From: Panagrolaimus kolymaensis
Taxonomy: Eukaryota; Nematoda; Chromadorea; Rhabditida; Panagrolaimidae
Direction: 5' to 3'
Assembly: GCA_028622995.1 (NCBI GenBank)
Contig: JAJQJQ010000022.1
Location: 496,001-560,000 of the forward strand
DNA length: 64,000 nt
The position numbers and the translations under genes are program-made. Below the pieces are notes generated by a model. It searched no databases, had not been told where the DNA came from, and saw only the letters and a list, made by a program, of their open reading frames with translations. Positions 46,197 through 57,089 of the stretch are shown here, one piece after another. Numbering within the stretch: the stretch's first letter is position 1; every line of letters starts with the position of its first letter.

Positions 46197-46857
46197 AACT
46201 GGTGGATATTTTCATTGAACTTTCTCGTTTGATTTTGGCTGATAGTATTATCGATCGTGATTTGAATGCAAAGTATGTGTTTACTTTACTTATCTTTATA
46301 CGTATTTATCTTTTTAGTGATCTGATTCGAGCTTGTCGGCGTCTCTCATCTTTACCTAAACTCTATGATAATCAACAAATCTTTATTGAATTTTCTGACA
46401 TTTAAGTTCTTTTGGTTTCAAATCTTTCAAAAAGATCTCGTCTTGCTGCTGCTTTAGACAAACATTTATCAGTTGCTGAACATCAAGCTGAAACGCTTCT
46501 ATGAAAACGTGATCCAAAAATTGAATTGAATCTTTCTCCGGTAGAAGTTCTTGAAGCTCTTAATAGAGTAAGTTTATTATTTTTATTTATTGTACTTTAT
46601 TATTATTGTTTTTAGCTATTGGACAATAATCGTGAAATGTTTGTTGCTGAACGAAATCTTCTTGTTAAAGCTCATCCTCGATTCCGTCTTCTTGCTACAC
46701 AAAATCCTGTTGGAACTTTCGCTGGTCGTAAAACACTTTCACGTGCATTTTTACATCGTTTTATCATTCTTCGATTTGATCATCCACATTTTGAAGAACT
46801 TACTCAAATGGTTTGCTCAAGATGTGGAATTGCTAATAGCCTCTTTGTTGGATTCTG
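46197..46857 (+). pseudogene. MDN1: Midasin fragments, rearranged (left arm)
   Basis: Starts in the helical region after AAA1 (VDIFIELSRLILADSIIDRD), then, after stops, jumps to a later AAA module: LSPVEVLEALNR, LLDNNREMFVAERNLLVKAH and PRFRLLATQNPVGTFAGRKTLSRAF. The last matches the sensor-1 region of midasin (xxATQNPxxxxxGRKxLSRAF). A large internal part of midasin is missing between these blocks, and several in-frame stops are present. The mirrored copy is at 60055-60715. Confidence 0.75.
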
Positions 46858-47088
46858 ACATTGATTTTTGAATGGGTTTCCAATTTTCAACTACATCTTT
46901 TGCTGCGATTCATCAATTTCACTTGCTTCTGCCTCCGACAAAATTTCTGAATATCAATCATTCATTTGGATTGCTCTTGATATCATACATAATTATAGTG
47001 ACATTCTAAGGTTTGTTTTATTGCATTTTATCATCTAATATTTTGTAATTTTAGAGAACAAGTAGCATATCAAACTCCAATTTTTTAG

Positions 47089-47661
47089 GAAATATCAACG
47101 ATGTTCAATCATTTTTCAACGAAGCCAATCATGATAGTGCACATGTCATCGATTATCTTCAAAATCAATTTGCTAGTGCTACAGCCGCTTCTTTTCGTCA
47201 TGGTGCTTGCTAAGGACTTGGTGTGCTGCGCTGGGAACACATAGTCAAGATGTTTATGCTAAACATCGTGAAACTCTTTATCAAGATGATGCCGTGGTTG
47301 GTGAAGCTGCTGGTGCTGCCATGGGTCTATTACTGGCGACCAATCTTGATAATACTGCATTACGTGAAATGGTTCCATATATTTGCGACACCGCTCATGA
47401 CAAAATTCAAAGAGGCTTTCGAACTGGACTTTCTCTTCTTGCTTATGGTCGAATGGAAAAGGTTGAACCTTGGGTCAACGAGATTTTAGAAGCTAAATCA
47501 AATGCTGTTCTTCGACAAACTCTTGTATGTATGCTTGCTATGGCTTACGCTGGAAGTGGTAAAGCTGATGTTGTTCGTCGACTTCTTGCTAAAGTTGCTG
47601 CTGATCCTAATCGAAATGTCAAACGATTTGCTGTTATCGCTGTTGGTTTTGTTCTTAGCAA
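47089..47661 (+). pseudogene. PSMD1: Proteasome subunit RPN2/PSMD1 fragment (left arm)
   Basis: The upstream half has the RPN2 pattern NHDSAHVIDYLQNQ...FRHGAC and then a frameshift with a stop at the glycine-rich turn. The following 150 codons are open: HSQDVYAKHRETLYQDDAVVGEAAG, then the PC-repeat blocks YGRMEKVEPWVNE and MLAMAYAGSGKADVVRRLLAKVA, ending at a GTAAGT donor. These are the toroidal PC repeats of the 19S regulatory particle subunit. Only this segment is present, joined to midasin pieces. The mirrored copy is at 59251-59823. Confidence 0.8.
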
Positions 47662-47749
47662 GTAAGTCTATAGTTTATTTAAAACTTATCACAATATGCT
47701 TTTTATTTTCTTAAAATTATACACGTAAAATCTTGAGAATAATAGGTCA

Positions 47750-49822
47750 AGTCCCCACAAATAAAAAAAAATGATATTCTTTTTCATAAGTTGGTCTCGT
47801 TTGATTTGTTGTGTGTTATTATTTAGAATAGCCCCGCTTTTTATAGTTGAATCTATTGATATTGTTGTATTTGGGGTGCTTAGAGAATCCCACTTTGAGA
47901 ATCTTTCATAGAAATATCTTTTTTAAACTCATTTGTTGGTTTACGTAAAGGTGCAACTCGTATTTGAATTTCAGGAGCATTTGAAAGGTGCAATGTTACA
48001 CTTGTTGATTTGATTATTTGATATTTTGTTTGCCACTTCCGTACTAATATTAAAATTTTCTGATTTTGAACGAGGCATACTAGGTACGATAAATGCCAAA
48101 TTTGATGAGCCATGATGTTGATGCTTTGGTGAATGAACCGTCTAAGCAAGCGTGGAAAATAATAGCCTCTTCGTAGTCAGTGGTTTAGGAAAACTTGTGT
48201 AATAAGGAGTTTGTTTTCGCTCGATGCTTCATCTTTACTTTCGCTCGTAGAATTACGTTGCAAAGCTTGAGTATCACAAGATAACTATAAATTATTTGTT
48301 TTTATATTGACATATTTTGATGGATGCACTTACCTTTTCTGGCTTGATATTATCATAATCAGGTGTTTGCATTGTTTGCGTATGCTCATCAATTTCCTTG
48401 TCTTCACCTCGTGAACGATAAGATGCATTTGGGATGAACGCATGCTTTTTGCTGTAGAAGGTGGAGAATAGGAAAACAAAATTGCTAAGATTTGCTTTAT
48501 TTATGTTTTGTACAGCGCTATTTTCATCAGTTTGAGGGAATGCTAAGAGTCTTTTGTTTGAATGAAGAAACACTGCCTGTCTTAAAGGCTGTATGTATTG
48601 GTGTGCTCCATCCTCCGCTACCATTCCCCATAGAATCAGGGCTTTCAATTTCTTTTTTTTTCTTCATAAATTTGACCTAAGGTTGTTTTCGTATAAACTT
48701 TGCTTTCTGGCCCAACCTATTTAAAAGTTTCTTTAAAAAAAATTATTCCTTTGGTTTTATTGTCTCTGTGCAAACTCAGACAAATTGGCCGATTTTTAAA
48801 TATCATAATTTACAAAAAAAAGTCCACCACTTTCATATTCCATAAACAGAATCAAGCTAATTATTGGTTATAATTTTACAGAGAATTTTAGTTTTTAATT
48901 CCAAATTCAAAACATTCCCAAATAGCTTGTTTGGATGAGAAATGTTTTGTATAAAAAAATATTTTCCTTTTTTTTTGCCGTTATCAAAATTCCACTCTGC
49001 TTATAGTTCAGCTCCTTCTCATAATCTTTCAATGGAAAAGATGGAATACATAATCACTGAGTTTTTATAAAATACTTTTAATTAGAAAAGAATGCATCTT
49101 TCCAAATGTCTCTTTTTTCATTCCATCGCTTTTTTCTGATTATAAAGGAGTAAATGTTTACTGTAGTTTAATTTACTCTTTTTCGAGTTTATAAATTGTT
49201 TGAAGATATTCTTCTTCTTTTTTGCGTCAGTATTAGAAAGGGGAAGGCAACGAGGAAATAATGTTTGATTTATTTAAATTTGAACAAATTTCTCGATAAA
49301 ATTGGGGATTTACTGATACCACCAATCCACTTTTGCTGATAAAGCTTATTGATTTTTTCAAATTTTTGTTGTTTCAATAATAACTCTAACATTCATCCAT
49401 TTGATTTAAGCCGAAAAGAATTTACCAATAAGATTAGCATTTGCAATCACAACCTCACCTTTATGTTGCAAAAAATGCCTTTAGTAAAAATTGATTATCT
49501 TTAAAAGCTTTATTTTGGGATAATAAAGAAAATCTAACGAAATTCTTAATCAATTTTTTTCCAAGATGATGATGTTAGACAATATTCTATGCATCAGGTA
49601 TCTCACATAATCGTGTGTTTCTTTTCTCAACGCGAAAAAAAACCCAAAGCAATTTGCAAAAGCTGAACTTTTTTTTGAAGTTTGAACGTTTTTTTGATCA
49701 TTGCTTTTTTTTGTCTTGGACATTGTTGGATATTTTTTTAACACAGTTGTTGCGTGATATATTCGAGCTCTTTTCACTCTTTTTTAAACTTTTTATTTTC
49801 AGGTAACAAACAACTAATTTTA
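47750..49822. other. Left-arm segment with unrecognised minus-strand exon-like frames
   Basis: On the minus strand, 48650-48290 contains frames with coding-like composition (KHAFIPNASYRSRGEDKEID, then a GTAAGTGC donor). About 48149-47880 contains NAPEIQIRVAPLRKPTNEF. They may be exons of another broken gene, but no family is recognised. The rest is AT-rich without content. Mirrored at 57090-59162. Confidence 0.35.
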
Positions 49823-51380
49823 ATGGCTAATTATCAATCTTCTATCAATTCAACTAACGACGGTCATCATTTACTCCACTTCTCAGCACTTCCGAAACTT
49901 TCATTGGAACAATGAAGAATTTTAACTATTGCAACATGTTTGATAACTCGTCTGGTTGAAGAAAGTACTATGAATTCTCCAAATATTGAGAAACATGTTC
50001 GTGATGCTAAGAAAAAGAATCCTAAGAATGTGAAGCAACTTTCGCCATTGTTCAAACCTGATGATAATTTTTTTGTTGGAATGAAACTGTGATTTTCTTG
50101 CTATGCCTGAAGTTTCTTGTCTTGTTCATCGCACTAATGTTCAAATGTTTGTTGGAGGTGAGGTGTACCACGCCTTTACTTCTCATTTTACTGTCGTAAA
50201 GAAGAAAACATTTGTTCATACTGTATGTGTTTGTAATCCTTTTTTTGAATCTTTATTTTTTTTTTTTAGCTTCGTACTTTAACTATGGTTTGCGTGAATC
50301 ATGGAGCTAAGAATGGTCAAGGAGTTGATAAACTTGGTAATGTCAAATTGAGCGAGCTTGCAATATTTGTAACACATGAAATTTCTTTCGTTGCCTTCAA
50401 TGGAAATTGCATCATACCGTAAGTTTAACTTATTCTTATTATTAATAACTTTACCATTCATGGCTTCTTTTTGATTTCGTTTACTCGTAAATTGTTCTTA
50501 CTTATCATACTATTGTTTAGTATTTACATTTTTTTGTCGTTTCAGGCTAAACTTGACTTTCTCAATGATCGTGAACTTTCATTGCTCTTGTTTTCTTTTG
50601 TTCTCGTAAACTTGTGATTTCTTTACCACCAACAGGTTCAGGCATGGAATCAACAAAACTTCGGCTTCGCAAAGATATTAATTACCTCACCGATCAAATG
50701 AATGCTGAAGCGTAATAGCTAAAAAAACAATGAAAATCTTCGAATATCATCGTGATGTAAATCCAAATAATATTTCATGGAGAAACGTTAAACTTGACAT
50801 TGATACTGTTACTGCTTGAGAAGATAAAACGTGGGAAACAAATTATGTCGATATTTGGTTGAACAACGTATTTTGTGCTCTTCATTATTCCACCGATGTT
50901 AAAACTTATGAATCTCTCGTCGCACTTATCAAGTTAGTTTGTTATTTATCTCCTTTGTTTATGCGCATTTTCATTCCTTGAACTTATGCATTTAACTTGA
51001 TTCAGCGGTTTGTAATCAGTTATATTATTTTAGGCAATGGTCTCTTTCTCCTATTGTTAAACAACTCGTACGCTCTACCACTAATATTGAATTGAATCAA
51101 CTGATGGACATGGCCTGTCATGACTCGATGAATGCTATCTCATATTGGGATTAACCAAGTAAACCCAAATTCTTCCGGATCTTTAACCAACTTGCATTGA
51201 AACTTAACAAAATTGATCGTGATTACCTCTTGGACTATATGGATTTACTAAGAAATCATAAAAACCAAATGAATAGCGTACTCTTCACGCAGAAAAAGAT
51301 CGTCATGGAGATTTTGATGGCCACATATTCACCGTCTTTTATAAATGAAGCACAAATTGCTGTATACGTAAAGTAAGTTA
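49823..51380 (+). pseudogene. Unrecognised broken gene pieces (left arm)
   Basis: Exon-like stretches separated by normal short introns, with in-frame stops: one around 49990-50060 (NSPNIEKHVRDAKKKNPKNV), one around 50110-50220 (CLVHRTNVQMFVGGEVYHAF) and one at 50610-50715 (SLPPTGSGMESTKLRLRKDI). Others lie at 50730-50930 and 51036-51372, the last ending TQKKIVMEILMATYSPSFIN. The final stretch could lead into midasin; the others are not recognised. The mirrored copy is at 55532-57089. Confidence 0.4.
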
Positions 51381-51857
51381 CTTTTCTTATTGAAGTAAAT
51401 ATTGGTTTTGTGTAAAAGACTTTCTTTTGGTGGACATGGCTGGTTTACACCTGCTTGTGAAAATTATGCTTTTACTATTTCTTATATATTTTATTTTAGA
51501 ATCAATCATCATTATGACATTTGCTTGCTTTTGGAGAAAATGGGATTTCCATCAATTTCATCTTTTATTGCTCGAAAAAGAAGTACTTTTGAAATGCTGG
51601 ATGCTATGTTTTTTCAGCACAAAGATGGCATGACTTTGTACCTTTGATGGAAATCTTAAACGTCATCCAAACTTTCATTTATTTACATGTACGAATCCTG
51701 CATCTGATACTCGAAAGAAGAAACTTCCCATTGGTGTTCGAACACGCTTCACGGAATTATTTGTTTATGAACCAACTGATCGCAATCAACTGACCATCAT
51801 CGTTGGCAGGAAAATACAGGTATTTGATAGTTATCTTTTAAAGCTTAAAATAAATTT

Positions 51858-52560
51858 TTGGTTTTTTTAGTCTATGGAATCTTTGTCGAGCTTTATCTTT
51901 CGCCGGTAATAATCTTTATGGAAATCCTTATCGTTCACTTTATGAAGACGTATCTCTGGCTTTTGGAAGCGATCTTGATATTGATGGAATGGTTAAATTT
52001 AGGAAAATTTTCTCCAAACATTTTGAAGGAGTACCATATGGAATTGCACGTGCAACATTTGATGGCAAGAAAATGTATGTTGTTTTTTTCTTCTTCTTAA
52101 TTTTCATCAAACTTTTTTTTTAGCTTTTTTGAAGACTTTTATATTGAACGTGATGATAACTCTCCTAAAATTGATCCTCTTTATGTTTACACCGAATCAT
52201 TTAGACAAAATTTGGGAAGATTGTCTAGAGCAGTTGCTTGTGGAAGATTTCCAATTTTACTTGAAGGTGAAACTTCGGCTGGTACGTTTGAAATTATTTA
52301 ACATAATTCAATGAAATAAAAATCATCTTATTTTTTTAGGTAAAACATCGATGATTATGAATCTTGCTTCGATAAATGGAAATGTTGTACATCGTATCAA
52401 CAATCATGAACATACTTATGTTCAAAAATACATTCGCTGCTATGCACCTGATGAAAACGGAAAATTTACTTTCGTGAAAGGTGTTCTCTTGCATACTATT
52501 CACAAGGTCATTGGGTTATTCTTGATGAATTCAATAAGAAGTATGTAATCATTTCTGATC
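51858..52560 (+). pseudogene. MDN1: Midasin AAA-module fragment (left arm)
   Basis: Blocks in midasin order: FAGNNLYGNPYRSLYEDVS, then ESFRQNLGRLSRAVACGRFP, Walker A LLEGETSAGKTSMIMNLA, the strongly conserved RINNHEHTYVQ, and GKFTFVKGVLLHTIHKV, after which the expected WIILDELN region is reached with a frame change. Introns are retained; stops are present between blocks. The mirrored copy is at 54353-55055 on the minus strand, where the midasin reading continues into the spacer. Confidence 0.8.
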
Positions 52561-52702
52561 AATGTTGATTTTTTGCTTGACATAATCCTCAATCTCAAGG
52601 TGGTAACAGACGTGCTTTACCTAAATCGTTTTTGAACAGCTTTACTTCTGTAAGTTTCTGCTTTTTCTAGAACAAGTAGCATATCAAACTCCAATTTTTT
52701 AG

Positions 52703-52935
52703 GAAATATCAACGATGTTCAATCATTTTTCAACGAAGCCAATCATGGTAGTGCTAATGTCATCGATTATCTTCAAAGCAACTTGCTAGTGCTACAGCCG
52801 CTTGTGTTCGTCATGGTGCATGCTTAGGACTTGGTATCGCCTCGTTTGGAAGACATAATCAAGATGTTTATGCTAAACATCGTGAAACTCTTTATCAAGA
52901 TGATGCCGTTGTTGGTGAAGCTGCTGATACTGCTC
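52703..52935 (+). pseudogene. PSMD1: Third RPN2/PSMD1 fragment, in the spacer
   Basis: A diverged direct copy of about 47089-47320, just beyond the inner end of the left arm. It reads NHGSANVIDYLQ and then, after a small gap, VRHGACLGLGIASFGRHNQDV and LYQDDAVVGEAAD. It keeps the CLGLG turn that is frameshifted in the arm copies, so it is in this respect the less damaged version. It breaks off at about 52935, where the structured repeats start. Confidence 0.7.
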
Positions 52936-52949
52936 TTACTAAAAACATT

Positions 52950-53020
52950 CTCTCTAGTCACTGGAAACCTTGCCGCGGTTAGAGGGCTTATTATCAATTT
53001 TTTGATAAACCAATATCCAG
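52950..53020 (+). repeat. Structured 71-bp repeat, copy A
   Basis: Matches 53277-53351 in the same direction. Both can fold: an outer stem pairing CTCTCTA with TAGAGGG, an inner AACC/GGTT stem, and a second hairpin ATCAA/TTGAT. They share the end AAACCAATATCCAG. Confidence 0.65.
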
Positions 53021-53029
53021 TATTGTTGG

Positions 53030-53159
53030 CTTTCGGCTTATGACTCTCGTTAATGAGTACTCTTTGCCATTGTCGACAAATTCATTAATGCTGACTTTCG
53101 GCTTATGACTCTCGTTAATGAGTTCTCTTTGCCATTGTCAACAAATGCATTAATGCTTG
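53030..53159 (+). repeat. Tandem repeat, two units of 65 bp
   Basis: Two successive units beginning CTTTCGGCTTATGACTCTCG and ending in CATTAATGCT, with a few differences. A further partial start (CTTCCGGCGG) follows. Confidence 0.8.
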
Positions 53160-53276
53160 CTTCCGGCGGCGGTTGATTCTCGAAAAAGGGTTCCCACGCT
53201 GGTTGCTGTTTGATGATTCTCCGTCATCAGGGGTTTGTTTTGCGCAAGCATTGGTTCCCCCTTAAAAAAAACTAAA

Positions 53277-53351
53277 CCCTCTAGAAGTTGGAAACCGTGA
53301 CGTGGTTAGAGGGCTCATATCAAATTTCTTATTTGATAAACCAATATCCAG
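53277..53351 (+). repeat. Structured 75-bp repeat, copy B
   Basis: The second copy of the repeat at 52950-53020. Loop sequences differ, while the paired segments are kept (CCCTCTA/TAGAGGG and ATCAAA/TTTGAT). Confidence 0.65.
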
Positions 53352-53498
53352 CACAACAATACAAAATTTATAATAAAAAGAAAGGATATTTAATATATTT
53401 GTAATGAAGCAAGTAAGATATTTTTTATAGCTTTCTTCTACAAACAATTTTACTAACATTTATTAAAATCGACAAAAAATAATACAAATAAAGAACAA

Positions 53499-53600
53499 CC
53501 AAGTGTTTCGCCGTTAAAAACAAGAAACGACTCAGCCGGACACTTGGATGAAATGCTGTAACGCTCTTCAGCGGCTGAGTTTCATGTTACAGTAGTACTT
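53499..53600. other. Spacer segment with interleaved complementary stretches
   Basis: Three pairs are seen: 53499-53506 with 53540-53547, 53531-53537 with 53573-53579 (extended by GAAA/TTTC), and 53556-53562 with 53586-53592. The pairs interleave and do not nest. More GC-rich than its surroundings and non-coding. Confidence 0.6.
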
Positions 53601-53939
53601 TGTTATGATACTGCTATAGGCGTTTCCACCTATTTCGCATACCATAAACAAAAGCTTTTTTCACATCATTATTTGATACATCTGCACTGTCAAACCTGAA
53701 AATAGAACGTGAAATTTAATGAACAAAAGGAAATACGTAGACCTTCAATTGTAACATTCATTTCTTGAATATTTCATCCAAATGATAATATTTTGAAGCA
53801 TAAGACAATAATCCAAAAATATCAGTTTTGTTTTGATTGAAAGGAAGATTATCCAAAAGTGAAGGAATGAGTGTCTTGAGCATCCGTAGTTGAAGTGAAT
53901 TCACGAAAATTTGTACAATACCAAAAATTTTACCAAAAC

Positions 53940-54217
53940 ATGGTCATGCTTAATGTTGAAGAGGCAATGATGGTAAGCGATTGATGTAAAGAGTTTCAGC
54001 TCCAACAGAAATATCATGAAATTCTTGGATAAATTGTGCCCAACAAAGAAGATCACGCATATTAAATTCGAATTCAACACCAGGATATTCTTTTTTAACA
54101 AGCAGTTGCATTTCATCATTGAATCGGATCATATTTTCAATAATTAATCTGGATTCTGGTAATTCTTGGTTAAAAATCAAAGAAAAATCTTGTGGACCAA
54201 ATGGTTGAATGTAAATC
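53940..54217 (-). pseudogene. MDN1: Midasin exon continuing past the right arm into the spacer
   Basis: On the minus strand from the right arm inwards: YIQPFGPQDFSLIFNQELPE, then ENMIRFNDEMQLLV and EFEFNMRDLLCWAQFIQEF. This corresponds to the midasin segment with MxxFNxxL and EFNLRDLxRW. It is the natural continuation of the right-arm midasin copy, so the right arm keeps the original inner junction. It ends in a stop at about 53950. Confidence 0.75.
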
Positions 54218-54352
54218 TGAAAGTGAATTATATAAAAGCAAAAAAGAAAAAGCAGAAACTTACAGAAGTAAAGCTGTTCAAAAACGATTTAGGTAAAGCA
54301 CGTCTGTTACCACCTTGAGATTGAGGATTATGTCAAGCAAAAAATCAACATT

Positions 54353-55055
54353 GATCAGAAATGATTACATACTTCTTATTGAATTCATCAAGAATAACCC
54401 AATGACCTTGTGAATAGTATGCAAGAGAACACCTTTCACGAAAGTAAATTTTCCGTTTTCATCAGGTGCATAGCAGCGAATGTATTTTTGAACATAAGTA
54501 TGTTCATGATTGTTGATACGATGTACAACATTTCCATTTATCGAAGCAAGATTCATAATCATCGATGTTTTACCTAAAAAAATAAGATGATTTTTATTTC
54601 ATTGAATTATGTTAAATAATTTCAAACGTACCAGCCGAAGTTTCACCTTCAAGTAAAATTGGAAATCTTCCACAAGCAACTGCTCTAGACAATCTTCCCA
54701 AATTTTGTCTAAATGATTCGGTGTAAACATAAAGAGGATCAATTTTAGGAGAGTTATCATCACGTTCAATATAAAAGTCTTCAAAAAAGCTAAAAAAAAA
54801 GTTTGATGAAAATTAAGAAGAAGAAAAAAACAACATACATTTTCTTGCCATCAAATGTTGCACGTGCAATTCCATATGGTACTCCTTCAAAATGTTTGGA
54901 GAAAATTTTCCTAAATTTAACCATTCCATCAATATCAAGATCGCTTCCAAAAGCCAGAGATACGTCTTCATAAAGTGAACGATAAGGATTTCCATAAAGA
55001 TTATTACCGGCGAAAGATAAAGCTCGACAAAGATTCCATAGACTAAAAAAACCAA
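54353..55055 (-). pseudogene. MDN1: Midasin AAA-module fragment (right arm)
   Basis: Mirror copy of 51858-52560, with the same Walker A (GETSAGKTSM) and RINNHEH motifs and the same breaks. Here the sequence continues beyond the arm into midasin sequence (53940-54217). Confidence 0.8.
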
Positions 55056-55531
55056 AAATTTATTTTAAGCTTTAAAAGATAACTATCAAATACCTGTATT
55101 TTCCTGCCAACGATGATGGTCAGTTGATTGCGATCAGTTGGTTCATAAACAAATAATTCCGTGAAGCGTGTTCGAACACCAATGGGAAGTTTCTTCTTTC
55201 GAGTATCAGATGCAGGATTCGTACATGTAAATAAATGAAAGTTTGGATGACGTTTAAGATTTCCATCAAAGGTACAAAGTCATGCCATCTTTGTGCTGAA
55301 AAAACATAGCATCCAGCATTTCAAAAGTACTTCTTTTTCGAGCAATAAAAGATGAAATTGATGGAAATCCCATTTTCTCCAAAAGCAAGCAAATGTCATA
55401 ATGATGATTGATTCTAAAATAAATATATAAGAAATAGTAAAAGCATAATTTTCACAAGCAGGTGTAAACCAGCCATGTCCACCAAAAGAAAGTCTTTTAC
55501 ACAAAACCAATATTTACTTCAATAAGAAAAG

Positions 55532-57089
55532 TAACTTACTTTACGTATACAGCAATTTGTGCTTCATTTATAAAAGACGGTGAATATGTGGCCATCAAAA
55601 TCTCCATGACGATCTTTTTCTGCGTGAAGAGTACGCTATTCATTTGGTTTTTATGATTTCTTAGTAAATCCATATAGTCCAAGAGGTAATCACGATCAAT
55701 TTTGTTAAGTTTCAATGCAAGTTGGTTAAAGATCCGGAAGAATTTGGGTTTACTTGGTTAATCCCAATATGAGATAGCATTCATCGAGTCATGACAGGCC
55801 ATGTCCATCAGTTGATTCAATTCAATATTAGTGGTAGAGCGTACGAGTTGTTTAACAATAGGAGAAAGAGACCATTGCCTAAAATAATATAACTGATTAC
55901 AAACCGCTGAATCAAGTTAAATGCATAAGTTCAAGGAATGAAAATGCGCATAAACAAAGGAGATAAATAACAAACTAACTTGATAAGTGCGACGAGAGAT
56001 TCATAAGTTTTAACATCGGTGGAATAATGAAGAGCACAAAATACGTTGTTCAACCAAATATCGACATAATTTGTTTCCCACGTTTTATCTTCTCAAGCAG
56101 TAACAGTATCAATGTCAAGTTTAACGTTTCTCCATGAAATATTATTTGGATTTACATCACGATGATATTCGAAGATTTTCATTGTTTTTTTAGCTATTAC
56201 GCTTCAGCATTCATTTGATCGGTGAGGTAATTAATATCTTTGCGAAGCCGAAGTTTTGTTGATTCCATGCCTGAACCTGTTGGTGGTAAAGAAATCACAA
56301 GTTTACGAGAACAAAAGAAAACAAGAGCAATGAAAGTTCACGATCATTGAGAAAGTCAAGTTTAGCCTGAAACGACAAAAAAATGTAAATACTAAACAAT
56401 AGTATGATAAGTAAGAACAATTTACGAGTAAACGAAATCAAAAAGAAGCCATGAATGGTAAAGTTATTAATAATAAGAATAAGTTAAACTTACGGTATGA
56501 TGCAATTTCCATTGAAGGCAACGAAAGAAATTTCATGTGTTACAAATATTGCAAGCTCGCTCAATTTGACATTACCAAGTTTATCAACTCCTTGACCATT
56601 CTTAGCTCCATGATTCACGCAAACCATAGTTAAAGTACGAAGCTAAAAAAAAAAAATAAAGATTCAAAAAAAGGATTACAAACACATACAGTATGAACAA
56701 ATGTTTTCTTCTTTACGACAGTAAAATGAGAAGTAAAGGCGTGGTACACCTCACCTCCAACAAACATTTGAACATTAGTGCGATGAACAAGACAAGAAAC
56801 TTCAGGCATAGCAAGAAAATCACAGTTTCATTCCAACAAAAAAATTATCATCAGGTTTGAACAATGGCGAAAGTTGCTTCACATTCTTAGGATTCTTTTT
56901 CTTAGCATCACGAACATGTTTCTCAATATTTGGAGAATTCATAGTACTTTCTTCAACCAGACGAGTTATCAAACATGTTGCAATAGTTAAAATTCTTCAT
57001 TGTTCCAATGAAAGTTTCGGAAGTGCTGAGAAGTGGAGTAAATGATGACCGTCGTTAGTTGAATTGATAGAAGATTGATAATTAGCCAT
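55532..57089 (-). pseudogene. Unrecognised broken gene pieces (right arm)
   Basis: Mirror of 49823-51380, with the same exon-like stretches and the same stops. Neither copy has kept an open gene. Confidence 0.4.

Larger units (their letters stand above)
46197..52668 (+). repeat. Inverted duplication, left arm
   Basis: About 6.5 kb that matches the reverse complement of 54245-60716. Positions pair as x + y = 106912, changing to 106913 inside about 51,500 because of a single one-base length difference in a T run. The arm car­ries broken midasin and RPN2 pieces plus unrecognised exons. At the outer end the two copies show several substitutions within 60 bases; farther in I saw almost none. Confidence 0.9.

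Noticed and set aside
46590..46871. Hydrophobic frames overlapping the midasin and RPN2 fragments in both arms
   Set aside because: They are shadow readings of the midasin and RPN2 exons in other frames and carry no recognisable motif.
53499..53547. Hammerhead ribozyme on the minus strand
   Set aside because: A CCAAGTG/CACTTGG stem, a GTC and a GAAA are present. But CTGA is followed by GTC and not by the needed NGA, and there is no stem between the GTC and CTGA, so the core is not a hammerhead.
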